A DNA stretch of 25,000 nt from Symbiodinium natans (lineage: Eukaryota > Sar > Dinophyceae > Suessiales > Symbiodiniaceae), in contig CAJNDS010002314.1 in the NCBI GenBank assembly GCA_905221605.1, positions 1 to 25,000 on the forward strand, given 5' to 3'. Below the pieces are notes generated by a model, which saw only the letters and a list, made by a program, of their open reading frames with translations, searched no databases and was not told the DNA's origin. Made by a program: the position numbers and the translations under genes. Position 1 is the first letter of the stretch; the number at the start of each line of letters is the position of its first letter. This document shows, one piece after another, positions 8,800 to 16,773 of this stretch.

Positions 8800-9300
8800 C
8801 AAACCCCAAGCCTTAAACTTGTTCTCCTGCGGGGTCGGCGGCTTGAGCCGGAGGCTCTTAAATTTAGGAGAGCTCAGGGTGTTTTCGCTTTACGGCTTTA
8901 GGACTTTAGTGTTTTTAGGCGGGTTCAGGCTGTCCAGCTTAGCACTCGGTCGGCGTATGCTTCAATTTGCGTCTTCGAGGCGCTTTCCGAGCCTTTTTTA
9001 AGGGTTTAGGGCTTAGGGGTTTTGAGGGTTTTAAGGGTTTAGGGCTTAGGGGTTTTGACGGTTTTTGTGCCATGAAGGATCGTTCGGACGTTTTTTTTGT
9101 TTTCGGGTTTAAGGCCTTGATTTTTGTTTCGACTTTAGGGCTTTAGAAGTGGAGGGCTTCGGATGCCATGGGCTCAGAATCTTGAACACCTCGGATGCAA
9201 TGTCGTCCATGAGTCACAGCCGGGGTACGAGATGCAGGGTACTGAGGGCCCAAGGAACCTGATCTGGTGCGAGGGTTAGAAGGGTTAAGGGTGTAGGGTG
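8800..9300. other. Mostly unique spacer with degenerate G-rich heptamers
   Basis: Scattered 'ttagggctttaggg' remnants occur at 8995-9060 and 9130-9150, and the rest is unique. The minus strand near 9190-9241 contains an exon-like stretch listed separately. Confidence 0.6.
9190..9241 (-). CDS. Exon-like island (minus strand), low confidence
   Basis: Bounded by a pyrimidine-rich acceptor ('ttgggccctcag') and 'CGAG' followed by GTGTTC. Two frames are open: YPASRTPAVTHGRH, and one starting at an internal ATG (MDDIASEVFKILSPW) that runs through the proposed donor. An ATG preceded by an in-frame stop makes a start exon possible. The frame cannot be settled by eye. Confidence 0.22.
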
Positions 9301-9310
9301 AGTAGATTCA

Positions 9311-9531
9311 GACCCTAAACCCTATAAACCCTCTAAACCCTATTAACCCTATAAACCCTACAAACCCTATGAAACCCTATAAAACCCTATAAGCCCTATA
9401 AACCCTATAAGCCCTATAAACCCTGCAAACCCTATAAAACCCTATAAGCCCTATAAAATCCTATAAACCATATGAACCCTGCAAACCCTATAAACCCTAT
9501 GAACCCTGTAAACCCTGAATCCTAAACCCTA
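9311..9531 (-). repeat. Degenerate nonamer array, CCCTATAAA type
   Basis: About 25 units of CCCTATAAA, CCCTATAAG, CCCTGCAAA and CCCTATGAA, with CCCTAAA at both edges. It is a distinct derivative of the heptamer in which TA has been inserted. Confidence 0.9.
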
Positions 9532-9538
9532 CAGCTAC

Positions 9539-9586
9539 ATGCGCGCTTCTAGATGGCGCGGGCCGGCGCAAGTCGGTTGCCGCCTC
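9539..9586 (-). CDS. Exon-like island (minus strand), 16 codons
   Basis: The minus strand reads EAATDLRRPAPSRSAH with no stop, preceded by 'ccctttgctgtag', a good acceptor shape, and followed by GTAGCT. Its length is an exact multiple of three. It is GC-rich and unlike the repeats on either side (nonamer array left, G-rich heptamers right). No family recognised. Confidence 0.28.
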
Positions 9587-9619
9587 CTACAGCAAAGGGC
9601 GTGGCTCTCGTGTTTGTTA

Positions 9620-9681
9620 TTAGGGTTTAGGGTTTAGGGTTGTCGAAAAGGGCTTAGGGTTTAGGGTTTAGGGTTTAGGGG
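9620..9681 (+). repeat. Two short TTTAGGG blocks
   Basis: About three units, a 14-bp interruption with 'tgtcgaaaa', then about four more units. Confidence 0.92.
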
Positions 9682-9862
9682 GCCATCTACAATCCGGCCT
9701 GAACAGCCACATGGCACGACGCACCCGACGACTCTCTTCCAAAAAGACTCTTCAGCCTGCACGCCTTTCTCTAGTAGAGCCCAGACCCCAAACCGCCACA
9801 CCTGAAACATCCTGAACATCATGTGCTCTTAATGGAACCCCAACGTCCTAACGTCCTGATCC

Positions 9863-10002
9863 CCCTAAACCCTACCCTAAACCCTAAACCCTAAACCCTA
9901 AACCCTAAACCCTAAACCCTAAACCCTAAACCCTAAACCCTAAACCCTAAACCCTAAACCCTAAACCCTAAACCCTAAACCCTAACCCTAAACCCTAAAC
10001 CC
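9863..10002 (-). repeat. Telomere-like block (CCCTAAA), about 19 units
   Basis: One of the longest clean C-rich arrays, with one missing-base unit at each edge. Confidence 0.96.
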
Positions 10003-10141
10003 CCCACCCCACCGACTCCGGCCCCAAAGCCCCGAAACAGTAATTGAACAACAAAGCCGAAAACGCAACAAACAAACACATCCCGCCTTGCGCCCTTGTC
10101 GCGGAACCCGTGCCCAGAAAAAAACAAGAAAGAACGCCAAT

Positions 10142-10258
10142 AACCCTAAACCCTAAAACGTTAACCCCAAATCCAAAAAAAAACAACCCTAAACCCTATA
10201 CCCTAAACCCTAAACACTCCTTAACCCTAAACCCTACACACTCCTTAACCCCAAACTC
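10142..10258 (-). repeat. Degenerate CCCTAAA units
   Basis: Mixed CCCTAAA, CCCTATA and CACTCCTTAA variants. The last of these occurs twice, 28 bp apart. Confidence 0.8.
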
Positions 10259-10328
10259 CCGATGCAGTTCTTTTTTCTGACCGCGTCACAGCGCAGGAGC
10301 CGGCTCGGTGGCTCCTACGGGGGCAAAA

Positions 10329-10381
10329 GGGGTTTAGGGTTTAGGGTTTAGGGTTTAGGGTTTAGGGTTTAGGGTTTAGGG
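10329..10381 (+). repeat. Telomere-like block (TTTAGGG), about 7 units
   Basis: Clean array that passes directly into 'gaaccccaaccccgcaaccc', a weak change to C-rich orientation. Confidence 0.94.
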
Positions 10382-10469
10382 AACCCCAACCCCGCAACCC
10401 TAAACTCTGAACTTTTAGGGTTCTGGATGTTTTGGGTTATGGCGGTTGCCGGAAGTAGGGGCACCAACC

Positions 10470-10760
10470 GCATCAACCCTATCAATCTTATCAACCCGAC
10501 AAACCCCACTAAACCCTATCAACCCTATTCAACCCTTTCAACCCTATGAAACCCTGTTAAACCCTATAGACCCTATCAACCCTGTTTTGCCTATCCACCC
10601 TATAAACCCGAAACCCTAAACCCTAAACCCTAATCCCTAAACCATACACTCTAAAACGCAAAGAGCCCCGAACCCCTATTGCCCCTCCACCTGGAAGTAA
10701 TCCCTAAACCCTCAACCCTACAGCCTAAACCCTAAACCCTAAAACCCAAGCCCCAAACCC
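10470..10760 (-). repeat. Degenerate CCCTATCAA and CCCTAAA units
   Basis: Units such as CCCTATCAA, CCCTTTCAA and CCCTATAGA, a third flavour of the expanded repeat, merging into CCCTAAA from about 10605. Confidence 0.8.
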
Positions 10761-10788
10761 ATCCATCCCCAACCTTCGGACCCCACGG

Positions 10789-10940
10789 CCCTAAACCCTA
10801 AACCTAAACCCCCTAAACCCTAAACCCTAAACCCTAAACCCTAAACCCTAAACCCTAAACCCTAAACCCTAAACCCTAAACCCTAAACCCTAAACCCTAA
10901 ACCCTAAACCCTAAACCCTAAACCCTAAACCCTAAACCCA
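10789..10940 (-). repeat. Telomere-like block (CCCTAAA), about 20 units
   Basis: Long clean array with slightly irregular units at the left edge. Confidence 0.96.
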
Positions 10941-11049
10941 GACAAGAACTCAATCCCCAAGCCCTGGGCAAACTCCTACAGTAGCCCCTGCAGATACGGG
11001 TCTAAGGTTGAGGGCTTGGCCCTGCACCCCAACCTGCCCCACGAAACCC

Positions 11050-11568
11050 TACTTGGAGGTTCATGGGACGTACTAACCAATTATGACTGTACTTATAACT
11101 TGGGTTCGGCCGGTCCACACTAACAGTCACCACCAGCAGACCCACAAATAAAAGCACCCGGTAACTGCCAAAAAATTGACTGAGATTCCTGCTATTCCTG
11201 GTGCTATTCCTGGTGCTATTTCTGGTGCTATTTCTGGTGCATTTTTTTGTGCTATTCCTGGCGCTATTTCTGGTGCTATTTTTTGTGCTATTGTTTGTGC
11301 TATTTCTGGTGCTATTTCTGCTGCTATGTGACTAACAGTCACCACCAGCAGACCCACAAAAAGAAGCACCCGGTAAATGCTAAAATTGACTGGGATTCCT
11401 GGTGCTATTTTTGGCCTGTGTGTTATAAGGCCACGGCGTTATTTGACTGTTAGTGTGGACCGGCCGAACCCAACTTATAACCATATTAGGGCACTTAAGG
11501 GGCTTACAAGTGGGTCATGAGTACAGGTGTTGATTAATTGGTTAATAAGTACCATGAACCTCCAAGTA
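11050..11568. mobile_element. 515-bp inverted-repeat DNA transposon derivative with TA duplications
   Basis: The outer arms 11052-11083 and 11535-11566 match at 29 of 32 positions when one is reverse complemented (both begin 'cttggaggttcatgg'). The inner arms 11093-11129 and 11444-11480 match at 36 of 37 positions ('cggccggtccacac' core). TA flanks both ends (11050-11051 and 11567-11568). Deleting the element and one TA rejoins the flanks into 'aaaccctaaagcccc', restoring a heptamer. There is no transposase, so it is non-autonomous. TA duplication is typical of Tc1/mariner-type elements; that assignment is inferred. Confidence 0.85.
11119..11400. repeat. Internal repeats of the 515-bp element
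   Basis: A segment of about 70 bp starting 'ctaacagtcaccaccagcag' occurs at 11119 and again at 11331. Between them lies a 12-bp tandem repeat (CTGGTGCTATTT and variants) over 11186-11325. Because 12 is a multiple of three, the minus strand reads an IAPEIAPGIA-like repeat; I treat that ORF as a by-product. Confidence 0.85.
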
Positions 11569-11693
11569 AAGCCCCTTGAACAGCCCTAAAGCCCCTGTAC
11601 AAGCCCTAAAGGCCCTACAAGCCCTAAGCCCAAAAAACTCAAAACCCAAAAACACAAAAACCCTAAAACCCCAAAAGCCCTAAAACCCCTAAA

Positions 11694-11939
11694 TCTCAAA
11701 CCCTAAACCCTAAACCCTAAACCCCTAAGTTTTAGGAACACCCGAAGGCCCCCCAAGCCGACTTCGGCCCTCATAACCCGAACCCTCAACCACCTAAAAC
11801 CCTCAACTTCTTTAAGCCCTAAACTTCCCTAAACCCTAAACCCTAAACCCTAAACCCTAAACCCTAAACCCTAAACCCTAAATCCCTAAACCCTAAACCC
11901 TAAACCCTAAACCCTAAACTTCCCTAAACCCTAAACTTC
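11694..11939 (-). repeat. CCCTAAA blocks (11694-11727 and 11815-11939)
   Basis: The larger block has about 16 units interrupted twice by 'cttccctaaa' and once by an inserted T. A unique 90-bp spacer lies between the two blocks. Confidence 0.93.
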
Positions 11940-12052
11940 CAGAAGACCGAATCCCTAAAGCCTAAAGCCCCTAAATGGCCTCATAGCGATTGCGCAGCTC
12001 CATCTGAAGGATCCGGCGGCATCCCGCAGTGACCGGCCTTCGCAAACAAGAT

Positions 12053-12109
12053 GGGTTTAGGGCTTAGGGTTTAGGGTTGAGGGTTTAGGGTTTAGGGTTT
12101 AGGGTTTAG
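12053..12109 (+). repeat. TTTAGGG block
   Basis: About eight units with GGCTTAGGG and TTGAGGG variants. The unique spacer before it (11985-12052) contains short open frames on both strands, undecided. Confidence 0.93.
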
Positions 12110-12249
12110 CAAACAAAAGGGGCACCCCCACTCAGCTTCCCGAAGCACTGGTAGGGTTTACGGCTTGAAGGGTTTTAAGGGCTGTGGGGCGTTTAGGTTT
12201 GACGGTTTTAAGGGTTGAGGGCTTTTTTGAGGCTTAGGGGTTTCAGTTT

Positions 12250-12274
12250 GTATATATATATATATATATATATA
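12250..12274. repeat. (TA)12 microsatellite
   Basis: Pure TA run between degenerate G-rich heptamers. Confidence 0.95.
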
Positions 12275-12395
12275 GATAAAGGGGGTTGGGGTTTGAGAGC
12301 TTTAGGGGTCTAGGGCTTTTTGAGGGGCTTTGGGGCTTGAGGGTTTCTACCCTAAACCCTAAACCCAAAAACCTGTAGGGCTTCGAGCGGCGGAA

Positions 12396-12487
12396 TCCCT
12401 AAACCCTAAACCCTAAACCCTAAACCCTAAACCCTAAACCCTAAACCCTAAACCCTAAACCCTAAACCCTAAACCCTAAACCCTAAA
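12396..12487 (-). repeat. Telomere-like block (CCCTAAA), about 13 units
   Basis: Clean array that ends 'ccctaaaacccgaaacc' immediately before the exon-like island. Confidence 0.96.
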
Positions 12488-12496
12488 ACCCGAAAC

Positions 12497-12538
12497 CGAG
12501 TTCAAGGCGTCTTCGACTCCAGTGTGTGCCCTCGGGGG
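12497..12538 (-). CDS. Exon-like island (minus strand), 14 codons
   Basis: The minus strand reads PPRAHTGVEDALNS between 'aactaag' (acceptor) and GTTTCG (donor). The candidate donor lies directly at the edge of the C-rich heptamer block, so the following intron would start in repeat. Exact multiple of three. No family recognised. Confidence 0.25.
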
Positions 12539-12994
12539 CTTAGTTAAGGGAAGCAGTCCCCCTTGAAAAAAAGACACAAGTGCCTCCTAGTCCTAGCCTT
12601 ACATCCTATAAACGTTTGGGGTTTAAGGTTTAGGGTTTCCAAAACCCGAAACCCCTACAACCCCTGCAGCCCTAGGAACCGGGAAGAACAAGTGAATGAG
12701 GGGCCGCTCTAAGTTGAAGGCGATCGGTTTTGGCAGCAGTTGTTGAAAAGTTGCTTATGTAAGGGTTTGGGCTTAGGATTGGGTTTAGGGATTAGGCACG
12801 CGAAGGTCCTGAGCCCTACAAAGCATCATCGCCGGGTTTAGTTTTTGGGGTTAAGGGCTTCGGGGTGTATATGGATATGGTGGGTATTGCTTATGACATT
12901 GTTTATGTACGAATGTATATGTAATAGTATATATATATACACACACTTTTGTTATTTTTGTAATTTTTTGAATCAAGGAGGGTTTAAAGTTCAC

Positions 12995-13075
12995 AGCTTG
13001 GTGGGCTTCGGCCCCGGCGTGATCCAGTGATGGCAGCAATCTCCTCGGCTGGCTAGGCGTCTGGTGATATTCATC
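12995..13075 (-). CDS. Exon-like island (minus strand), 27 codons
   Basis: Reads DEYHQTPSQPRRLLPSL followed by DHAGAEAHQA with no stop, between 'cagtctag' (acceptor) and GTGAAC (donor), an exact multiple of three. The flanks are AT-rich on the donor side ('tttgtaattttttg' and TA/CA runs near 12930), as expected of an intron. One other minus frame is also open in part. No family recognised. Confidence 0.32.
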
Positions 13076-13132
13076 CTAGACTGAAAGCCCTGCACCTTAA
13101 GGTGTGAGGTTTTGGTGTTAGAGTTTAGGATG

Positions 13133-13167
13133 TAGGGTTTAGGGTTTAGACCCTAAACCTCTGAACC
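13133..13167. repeat. Small head-to-head heptamer junction
   Basis: 'tagggtttagggtttag' is followed directly by 'accctaaacctctgaaccc', a switch from G-rich to C-rich at 13150 with no spacer. Confidence 0.85.
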
Positions 13168-13274
13168 CTGAATCGCCAGGAATCCCGGCCGTGCATGAAA
13201 CCTTGCACTTGAGTGCGCCCTCTACCATGGCCAGGGTGTGAACTGCAGACAGCCACAGCCAAATACATCTAAAG

Positions 13275-13378
13275 AACTATACCTTGGGATGTTCCCCCTT
13301 CTACTAACAGTCCTTTACAGGGATTCTGGTACCTCCTATTGTAATCCCATTAAAGGGGGGCACATCCCAAGCTATACC
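13275..13378. mobile_element. Short inverted-repeat element, copy 1 (13284-13369) with 9-bp flanking duplication
   Basis: Starts 'ttgggatgttccccctt' and ends 'ggggggcacatccca', which are imperfect inverted repeats. Flanks are 'aactatacc' (13275-13283) and 'agctatacc' (13370-13378), matching 8 of 9. Same termini as the elements at 22811 and 23404. Duplications of 9 bp are typical of Mutator-like elements; that link is inferred. Confidence 0.8.
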
Positions 13379-13472
13379 CTAAGCAGTAAGCCCGAAACAC
13401 AAAAGACCCTCACTCTGAAGCCAAAGCCTGGACCTCGAACCCTAAGCCTTAAACCTGAAAAACCTAACACCC

Positions 13473-13522
13473 GTTTAGGGTTTAGGGTTTAGGGTTTAGG
13501 GTTTAGGGTTTAGGGTTTAGGT
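13473..13522 (+). repeat. TTTAGGG block, about 7 units
   Basis: Clean array following degenerate 'ccctaagccttaaacc' units of opposite sense. Confidence 0.94.
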
Positions 13523-13551
13523 TCCCCCAAACCTGATGACTTTGGTAGAGA

Positions 13552-13672
13552 CACCCCCCCCCCCCCCCGCCTCCTCCAAAGAAACACGCTTCATGTTACT
13601 CAAAAAAACCCTTTCAGGGACCCCCCCCTACTTGCCTACTATGAAGAACTCCACCCCCCCCCCCCCCCCCCC
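13552..13672. repeat. Two long C homopolymers flanking about 85 bp
   Basis: C runs at 13552-13568 (17) and 13654-13672 (19), with a further C8 near 13621. 'actttgg' occurs just outside each run (about 13540 and 13679). On the minus strand these are G runs able to form G-quadruplexes. Confidence 0.9.
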
Positions 13673-13823
13673 AGAGTAACTTTGGAATAAACGAGGGACA
13701 GCGTTTTGTAGGGAGGCGTTTACAAGTTTCTTGGGGTAGTTCCCCATCATATGGGACAGAGGCATCTTGGTGATGTAGGGGGCGCAATCCAGAAGCAAGC
13801 AATCCTATAAACACCCCTTGTAG

Positions 13824-13912
13824 CCCTAAACCCTAAAAACTAGACCCGAGCCCTTAACCCTAAACCCTAAACCCTAAACCCGGAACCCGAAACCCTAAAC
13901 AAACCCTAAACA
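13824..13912 (-). repeat. CCCTAAA block, imperfect
   Basis: Mixed CCCTAAA, CCCGAAA and CCGGAA units, followed by 'caacccactg' and a 12-G run (13920-13931). Confidence 0.9.
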
Positions 13913-13950
13913 ACCCACTGGGGGGGGGGGGTGCCTGATGCCTATAGAAC

Positions 13951-14009
13951 CCCAGGGTGCCGCCGAAGAGGCCGAAGAAGAACACGGCGTCCCCTCTTTG
14001 GAGGCGCAC
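13951..14009 (-). CDS. Exon-like island (minus strand), hydrophobic segment
   Basis: The minus strand reads VRLQRGDAVFFFGLFGGTL between 'aaatgtcag' (acceptor) and GTTCTATAGG (donor). The hydrophobic FFFGLFGGTLGF stretch would suit a membrane segment. The plus strand is also open (MPIEPQGAAEEAEEEHGVP, acidic), so the strand is uncertain. Confidence 0.25.
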
Positions 14010-14013
14010 CTGA

Positions 14014-14298
14014 CATTTAGGGTTTAGGGTTTAGGGTTAGGGGTTTAGGGTTTAGGGTTTAGGGTTTAGGGTTGAGGGCTTAGGATTTAGCGTTTAGGAC
14101 TTGGGGTTTAGGGTTTATAGGGTTTAGGATTTAGGGTTTAGGGAGTTGAGGATTCTATAGGCGCTGGCCGGGAACGCCAGAACTTAGGGTTCAGACACGC
14201 AACCCCAAATCCCAAACGCCAAACCCCAGACCCCAGACCCCAAACCCTGAACCCTAAACCCTAAACCCGAAACCCCAAACCCAAACCCTAAACCCTGC
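14014..14298. repeat. TTTAGGG block (14014-14145), then CCCTAAA-type block (14214-14298)
   Basis: A G-rich array with variants such as TTGAGGG, TTAGCG and a TATAGGG unit faces a degenerate C-rich array (CCCCAAA, CCCCAGA, CCCGAAA) across a 70-bp unique spacer. Confidence 0.9.
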
Positions 14299-14380
14299 AC
14301 AGGGCTTCTTTGAGGCTTATGTTGGGACTTTGGGGGACTTAGGAGGCATGCTGACAGATCAAGGAATCCTGCGGTCCCAA

Positions 14381-14476
14381 AGGGTTTAGGGTTTAGGGTT
14401 AGGGGTTTAGGGTTTAGGGTTTAGGGTTTGGGTTTCGGGTTTCGGGTTTCGGGTCTAGGTTTAGGCTTTAGGGTTC
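14381..14476 (+). repeat. TTTAGGG block with TTTCGGG variants
   Basis: Clean units turn into three TTTCGGG units near 14432-14453, then degenerate. Confidence 0.92.
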
Positions 14477-14479
14477 AGG

Positions 14480-14889
14480 GGTGTCGGGTCTCTGGGAGAG
14501 AAATGAGCGTGTAAAAGCTCAAGCTTCCTAAAGCCTCCCCAAGCCCTAGACCCGAACGAAACCTCAAAACATCTGCGCGTGCAGCTCGAGGGTTCCAAGT
14601 ATGGGCCCTTACATTGGGTCCCTTGCTATATAGCTAAACAAGGGTACGGGGCCATCCTAAGGGGCCATGGTTCCAACCTTCGAACAGTGCGCAATAAAGA
14701 GTATAATGGAGAGAATGGCACATGACGCCACCATTCCCTAAACCCCTATAAGCCCCTACCCCAAGACCGTAAAAGCTGAACCCCTGACACCTTGCATACC
14801 CCTAACACCTCCCAAGCCCGAAAAAAACCCTAAAGTCCCTGACACCCCTTTAGCCCCTACATGCCCCTAACACCCCTCAAGCCAGTACA
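14480..14889. other. Unique spacer with degenerate CCCTAACA-type units; no gene recognised
   Basis: 14480-14740 is unique. From about 14735 to 14890 there are irregular 'cccctaacacc' and 'agcccctac' units of about 12-20 bp, a diverged C-rich relative of the heptamer. Confidence 0.65.
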
Positions 14890-15013
14890 TGCTAAACCCT
14901 AAACCCGACACCCTAAACCCTAAACCCTAAACCACAAACCCCTAACCCCTAACCCCTAACCCCCAAACCCTAAACCCTAAACCCTAAACCCTAAACCCTA
15001 CACCCTAAACCCC
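14890..15013 (-). repeat. CCCTAAA block with a CCCCTAA sub-array
   Basis: About 16 units. The central part (about 14938-14962) consists of CCCCTAA-type units, where one C has been gained and one A lost. Confidence 0.93.
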
Positions 15014-15103
15014 AAGCCTGGCGCTCCTCCGCAGCGCCCTGGAAGCCTAAGTGGCACCACATCGGACAACAGAACACTTCGCAACGTCCTTGATGATCCT
15101 ATT

Positions 15104-15394
15104 GGGGTTTAGGGTTTAGGGTTTAGGGTTTAGGGTTAGGGTTTAGGGTTTAGGGTTTCGGGTTTCGGGTTTAGGGTTTGGGTTTAGGGTTTAGGGTTTA
15201 GGGTTAGGGTTTAGGGTTTAGGGTTTAGGGTTTAGGGTTTAGGGTTTAGGGTTTAGGGTTTAGGGTCTAGGGTCTAGGGTCTAGGGTCTAGGGTCTAGGG
15301 TTTAGGGTTTAAGGTTTAGGGTTTGGGGATTAGGGTTTAGCGTTGAGGGTTTAGGGTTTAGAGTTTAGGGTTTAGGGTCTAGGGTTTAGGATTC
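15104..15394 (+). repeat. Long TTTAGGG block with an embedded TCTAGGG sub-array, about 40 units
   Basis: Includes hexamer and TTTCGGG variants, and five consecutive TCTAGGG units at about 15266-15300, another local amplification of a point variant. The short spacer before it (15014-15103) reads open on plus (TTSDNRTLRNVLDDP). Confidence 0.95.
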
Positions 15395-15412
15395 AATGAA
15401 GCCTCTAATGGC

Positions 15413-15480
15413 GGTTTCCCAAAACAGGGGGTACCCCTTTAAAGGGATGCCCAACAAGGGTACCCCTATTTTCGGAAACC
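15413..15480. mobile_element. 68-bp hairpin element (candidate tiny MITE)
   Basis: Left arm 15413-15439 ('ggtttcccaaaacaggggg' then 'taccccttt') and right arm 15456-15480 are imperfect reverse complements of about 25 bp, each containing GGTACC, around a 16-bp loop. A related right arm with 'aaggtacccccc' and 'tttcggaaacc' lies at 21699-21726. No target duplication was established. Confidence 0.6.
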
Positions 15481-15696
15481 CCCAAGTATGGTGGTTGCTC
15501 TGTGCGCCATTTTGGAGGTTTGGGGGTGGGGTTCAGGTCGGAGACAGGTTTTTGCTTAATTTCATGCCTGCGTCACAGAAACCAGTAACAGCGTCGTCTT
15601 CCGGATTATGGATAGTGTCTGTTCTCCGTTGTGTCTAGGGATACCGGGCTTTTGTTCGTTTCAGGGTTCGGTCCAAGGGGTCTAGCGGTTCAGCCC

Positions 15697-15822
15697 TAAC
15701 CCCAAAACCCTAAAACCCCAAAACCTTAAACCCAAAACCCAAAACCCAAAGCCCAAACCCCAAGCCCTAAACCCCAAACCCTAAACCCTAAACCCTGAAT
15801 CCTAAACCCTAAACCCTAAACC
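15697..15822 (-). repeat. CCCTAAA block, degenerate left part
   Basis: CCCAAAA- and CCCCAAA-type units mature into regular CCCTAAA from about 15775. Confidence 0.9.
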
Positions 15823-15832
15823 TTCCCAAGCC

Positions 15833-15925
15833 TTAGTTTCCTGAATCTTCGGTGCAGCGGCAGTTGATTCCGCCCTCGAAGGCATCAGCCTCGGATAGAA
15901 GCACCTTGCAAGGCGTTGGCGTCCT
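15833..15925 (-). CDS. Exon-like island with stop codon (minus strand), 30 codons plus stop
   Basis: The minus strand reads RTPTPCKVLLSEADAF, then EGGINCRCTEDSGN and TAA, with 'cgccatag' immediately before the first codon as a possible acceptor. Codon phase 0 fits the phase-0 end of the island at 17219-17323, so it could be the last exon of that gene. Three cysteines lie in 17 residues. The plus strand is open too. The flanking C-rich heptamers begin just past the stop. Confidence 0.33.
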   Translation of the reverse strand, partial: RTPTPCKVLLSEADAFEGGINCRCTEDSGN

Positions 15926-15984
15926 CTATGGCGTTTCACATTTAACAGGGGTTTAGGGCTAGGGTGTAGAGATTAGAGTTGTTG

Positions 15985-16072
15985 CTGTGTGTGTGTGTGT
16001 GTGTGTGTATTTGTGTTTCTGTCATTTTGTGTTTGTTTTGTTTTTTTCTTTTGTGGGCCGGGGGGGGGGGGG
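15985..16072. repeat. (GT)12 microsatellite and 13-G run
   Basis: GT dinucleotides cover 15985-16008 and a 13-G homopolymer covers 16060-16072, with T/G-rich DNA between them. Confidence 0.93.
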
Positions 16073-16348
16073 TATTCTAAAGGCCCTTTCAGAGGGATGG
16101 ACCTGTTGGGGGGAAGGAGTCCTTAGAAAGAGGAACCTTTACCAAAAAGGGAACACCTACTTTTACTTCAGTGCTACACCCTATCAACTATCAAGCCTAA
16201 AACTCCTAAAACCCTAAAATACCCCAAAACCCTGAACTTCTCTGGTTTGCTTTGATGGCTGAGGTGGATTTAGGAGGCGTTGAGGAGCCTAGACCCAAGA
16301 GTAGCGCAGGAACAAGATGGGTGCCCTGTTTGGCTGAAAGGGGCTTGT
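16073..16348. other. Unique spacer; nothing recognised
   Basis: Unique DNA with a few degenerate 'ccctaaaac' units near 16190-16230. No supported coding or element signal. Confidence 0.6.
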
Positions 16349-16405
16349 AACCCTAAACCCTAAACCCTAAACCCTAAACCCTAAACCCTAAACCCTAAAC
16401 CCTAA
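16349..16405 (-). repeat. CCCTAAA block, about 8 units
   Basis: Clean array ending 'ccctaagtaaacccc'. Confidence 0.95.
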
Positions 16406-16412
16406 GTAAACC

Positions 16413-16502
16413 CCAAGCACTTCAAGAAAGGAATGCGGGCCTGCTGTTGTTCTTGGGGAGTTTGGGGCGGGGGGAGGGGCGGGAATGTGGGTTCGAAGTC
16501 GG
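16413..16502 (-). CDS. Exon-like proline-rich island (minus strand), low confidence
   Basis: Preceded by 'gtcgaatttcag', a good acceptor shape, the minus strand reads DFEPTFPPLPPPQTP followed by QEQQQARIPFLKCLG to a GT at the lower edge. Composition is biased, and two of three frames stay open to the proposed donor, so this may be chance. Confidence 0.22.
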
Positions 16503-16687
16503 CTGAAATTCGACCTGTCTTTCGGGCCCAGGGTTTAGGGTTCAGGGTTTGGGGCTTAGGGTAGGTGCCACCGCCTATCTGAAACAATTGCAAGAGGGTC
16601 CTTTCCAGAAACCAACTCAAATTACACCCTGGGCCAAAGTCCATGGGGCTGAAACCTGTCATCTGACTACGACAAACTGCACACACG

Positions 16688-16773
16688 AACCCTCAAACCC
16701 TCGAACCCTCAAACCCAAAAATTCCTCAAACCCTCAAACCCTCAAACCCTCAAACCCAAAAAACCCTCAATCC
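16688..16773 (-). repeat. CCCTCAAA-type octamer block
   Basis: About ten units of CCCTCAAA/CCCTCGAA with two 'cccaaaaa' interruptions, another expanded derivative of the heptamer. Confidence 0.9.

Noticed and set aside
8585-9001. Proline-rich plus ORF and glycine-rich minus ORF
   Set aside because: Artefacts of a C-rich low-complexity tract.
10044-10280. Plus-strand ORF with PKTLTPNPKK and LNPKH repeats
   Set aside because: Translation of degenerate CCCTAAA units, which yield N-P-K and L-N-P in this frame.
11127-11369. 80-codon ORF with IAPEIAPGIA repeats and a hydrophobic start
   Set aside because: It lies entirely inside the 515-bp inverted-repeat element, and its repeats follow from a 12-bp DNA repeat. 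Its two ends are translations of the same duplicated 70-bp segment in two frames.
16490-16530. tRNA-like 'gggttcgaagtcggctgaaattcgacc'-type region
   Set aside because: No cloverleaf can be drawn, and the small inverted match is isolated.
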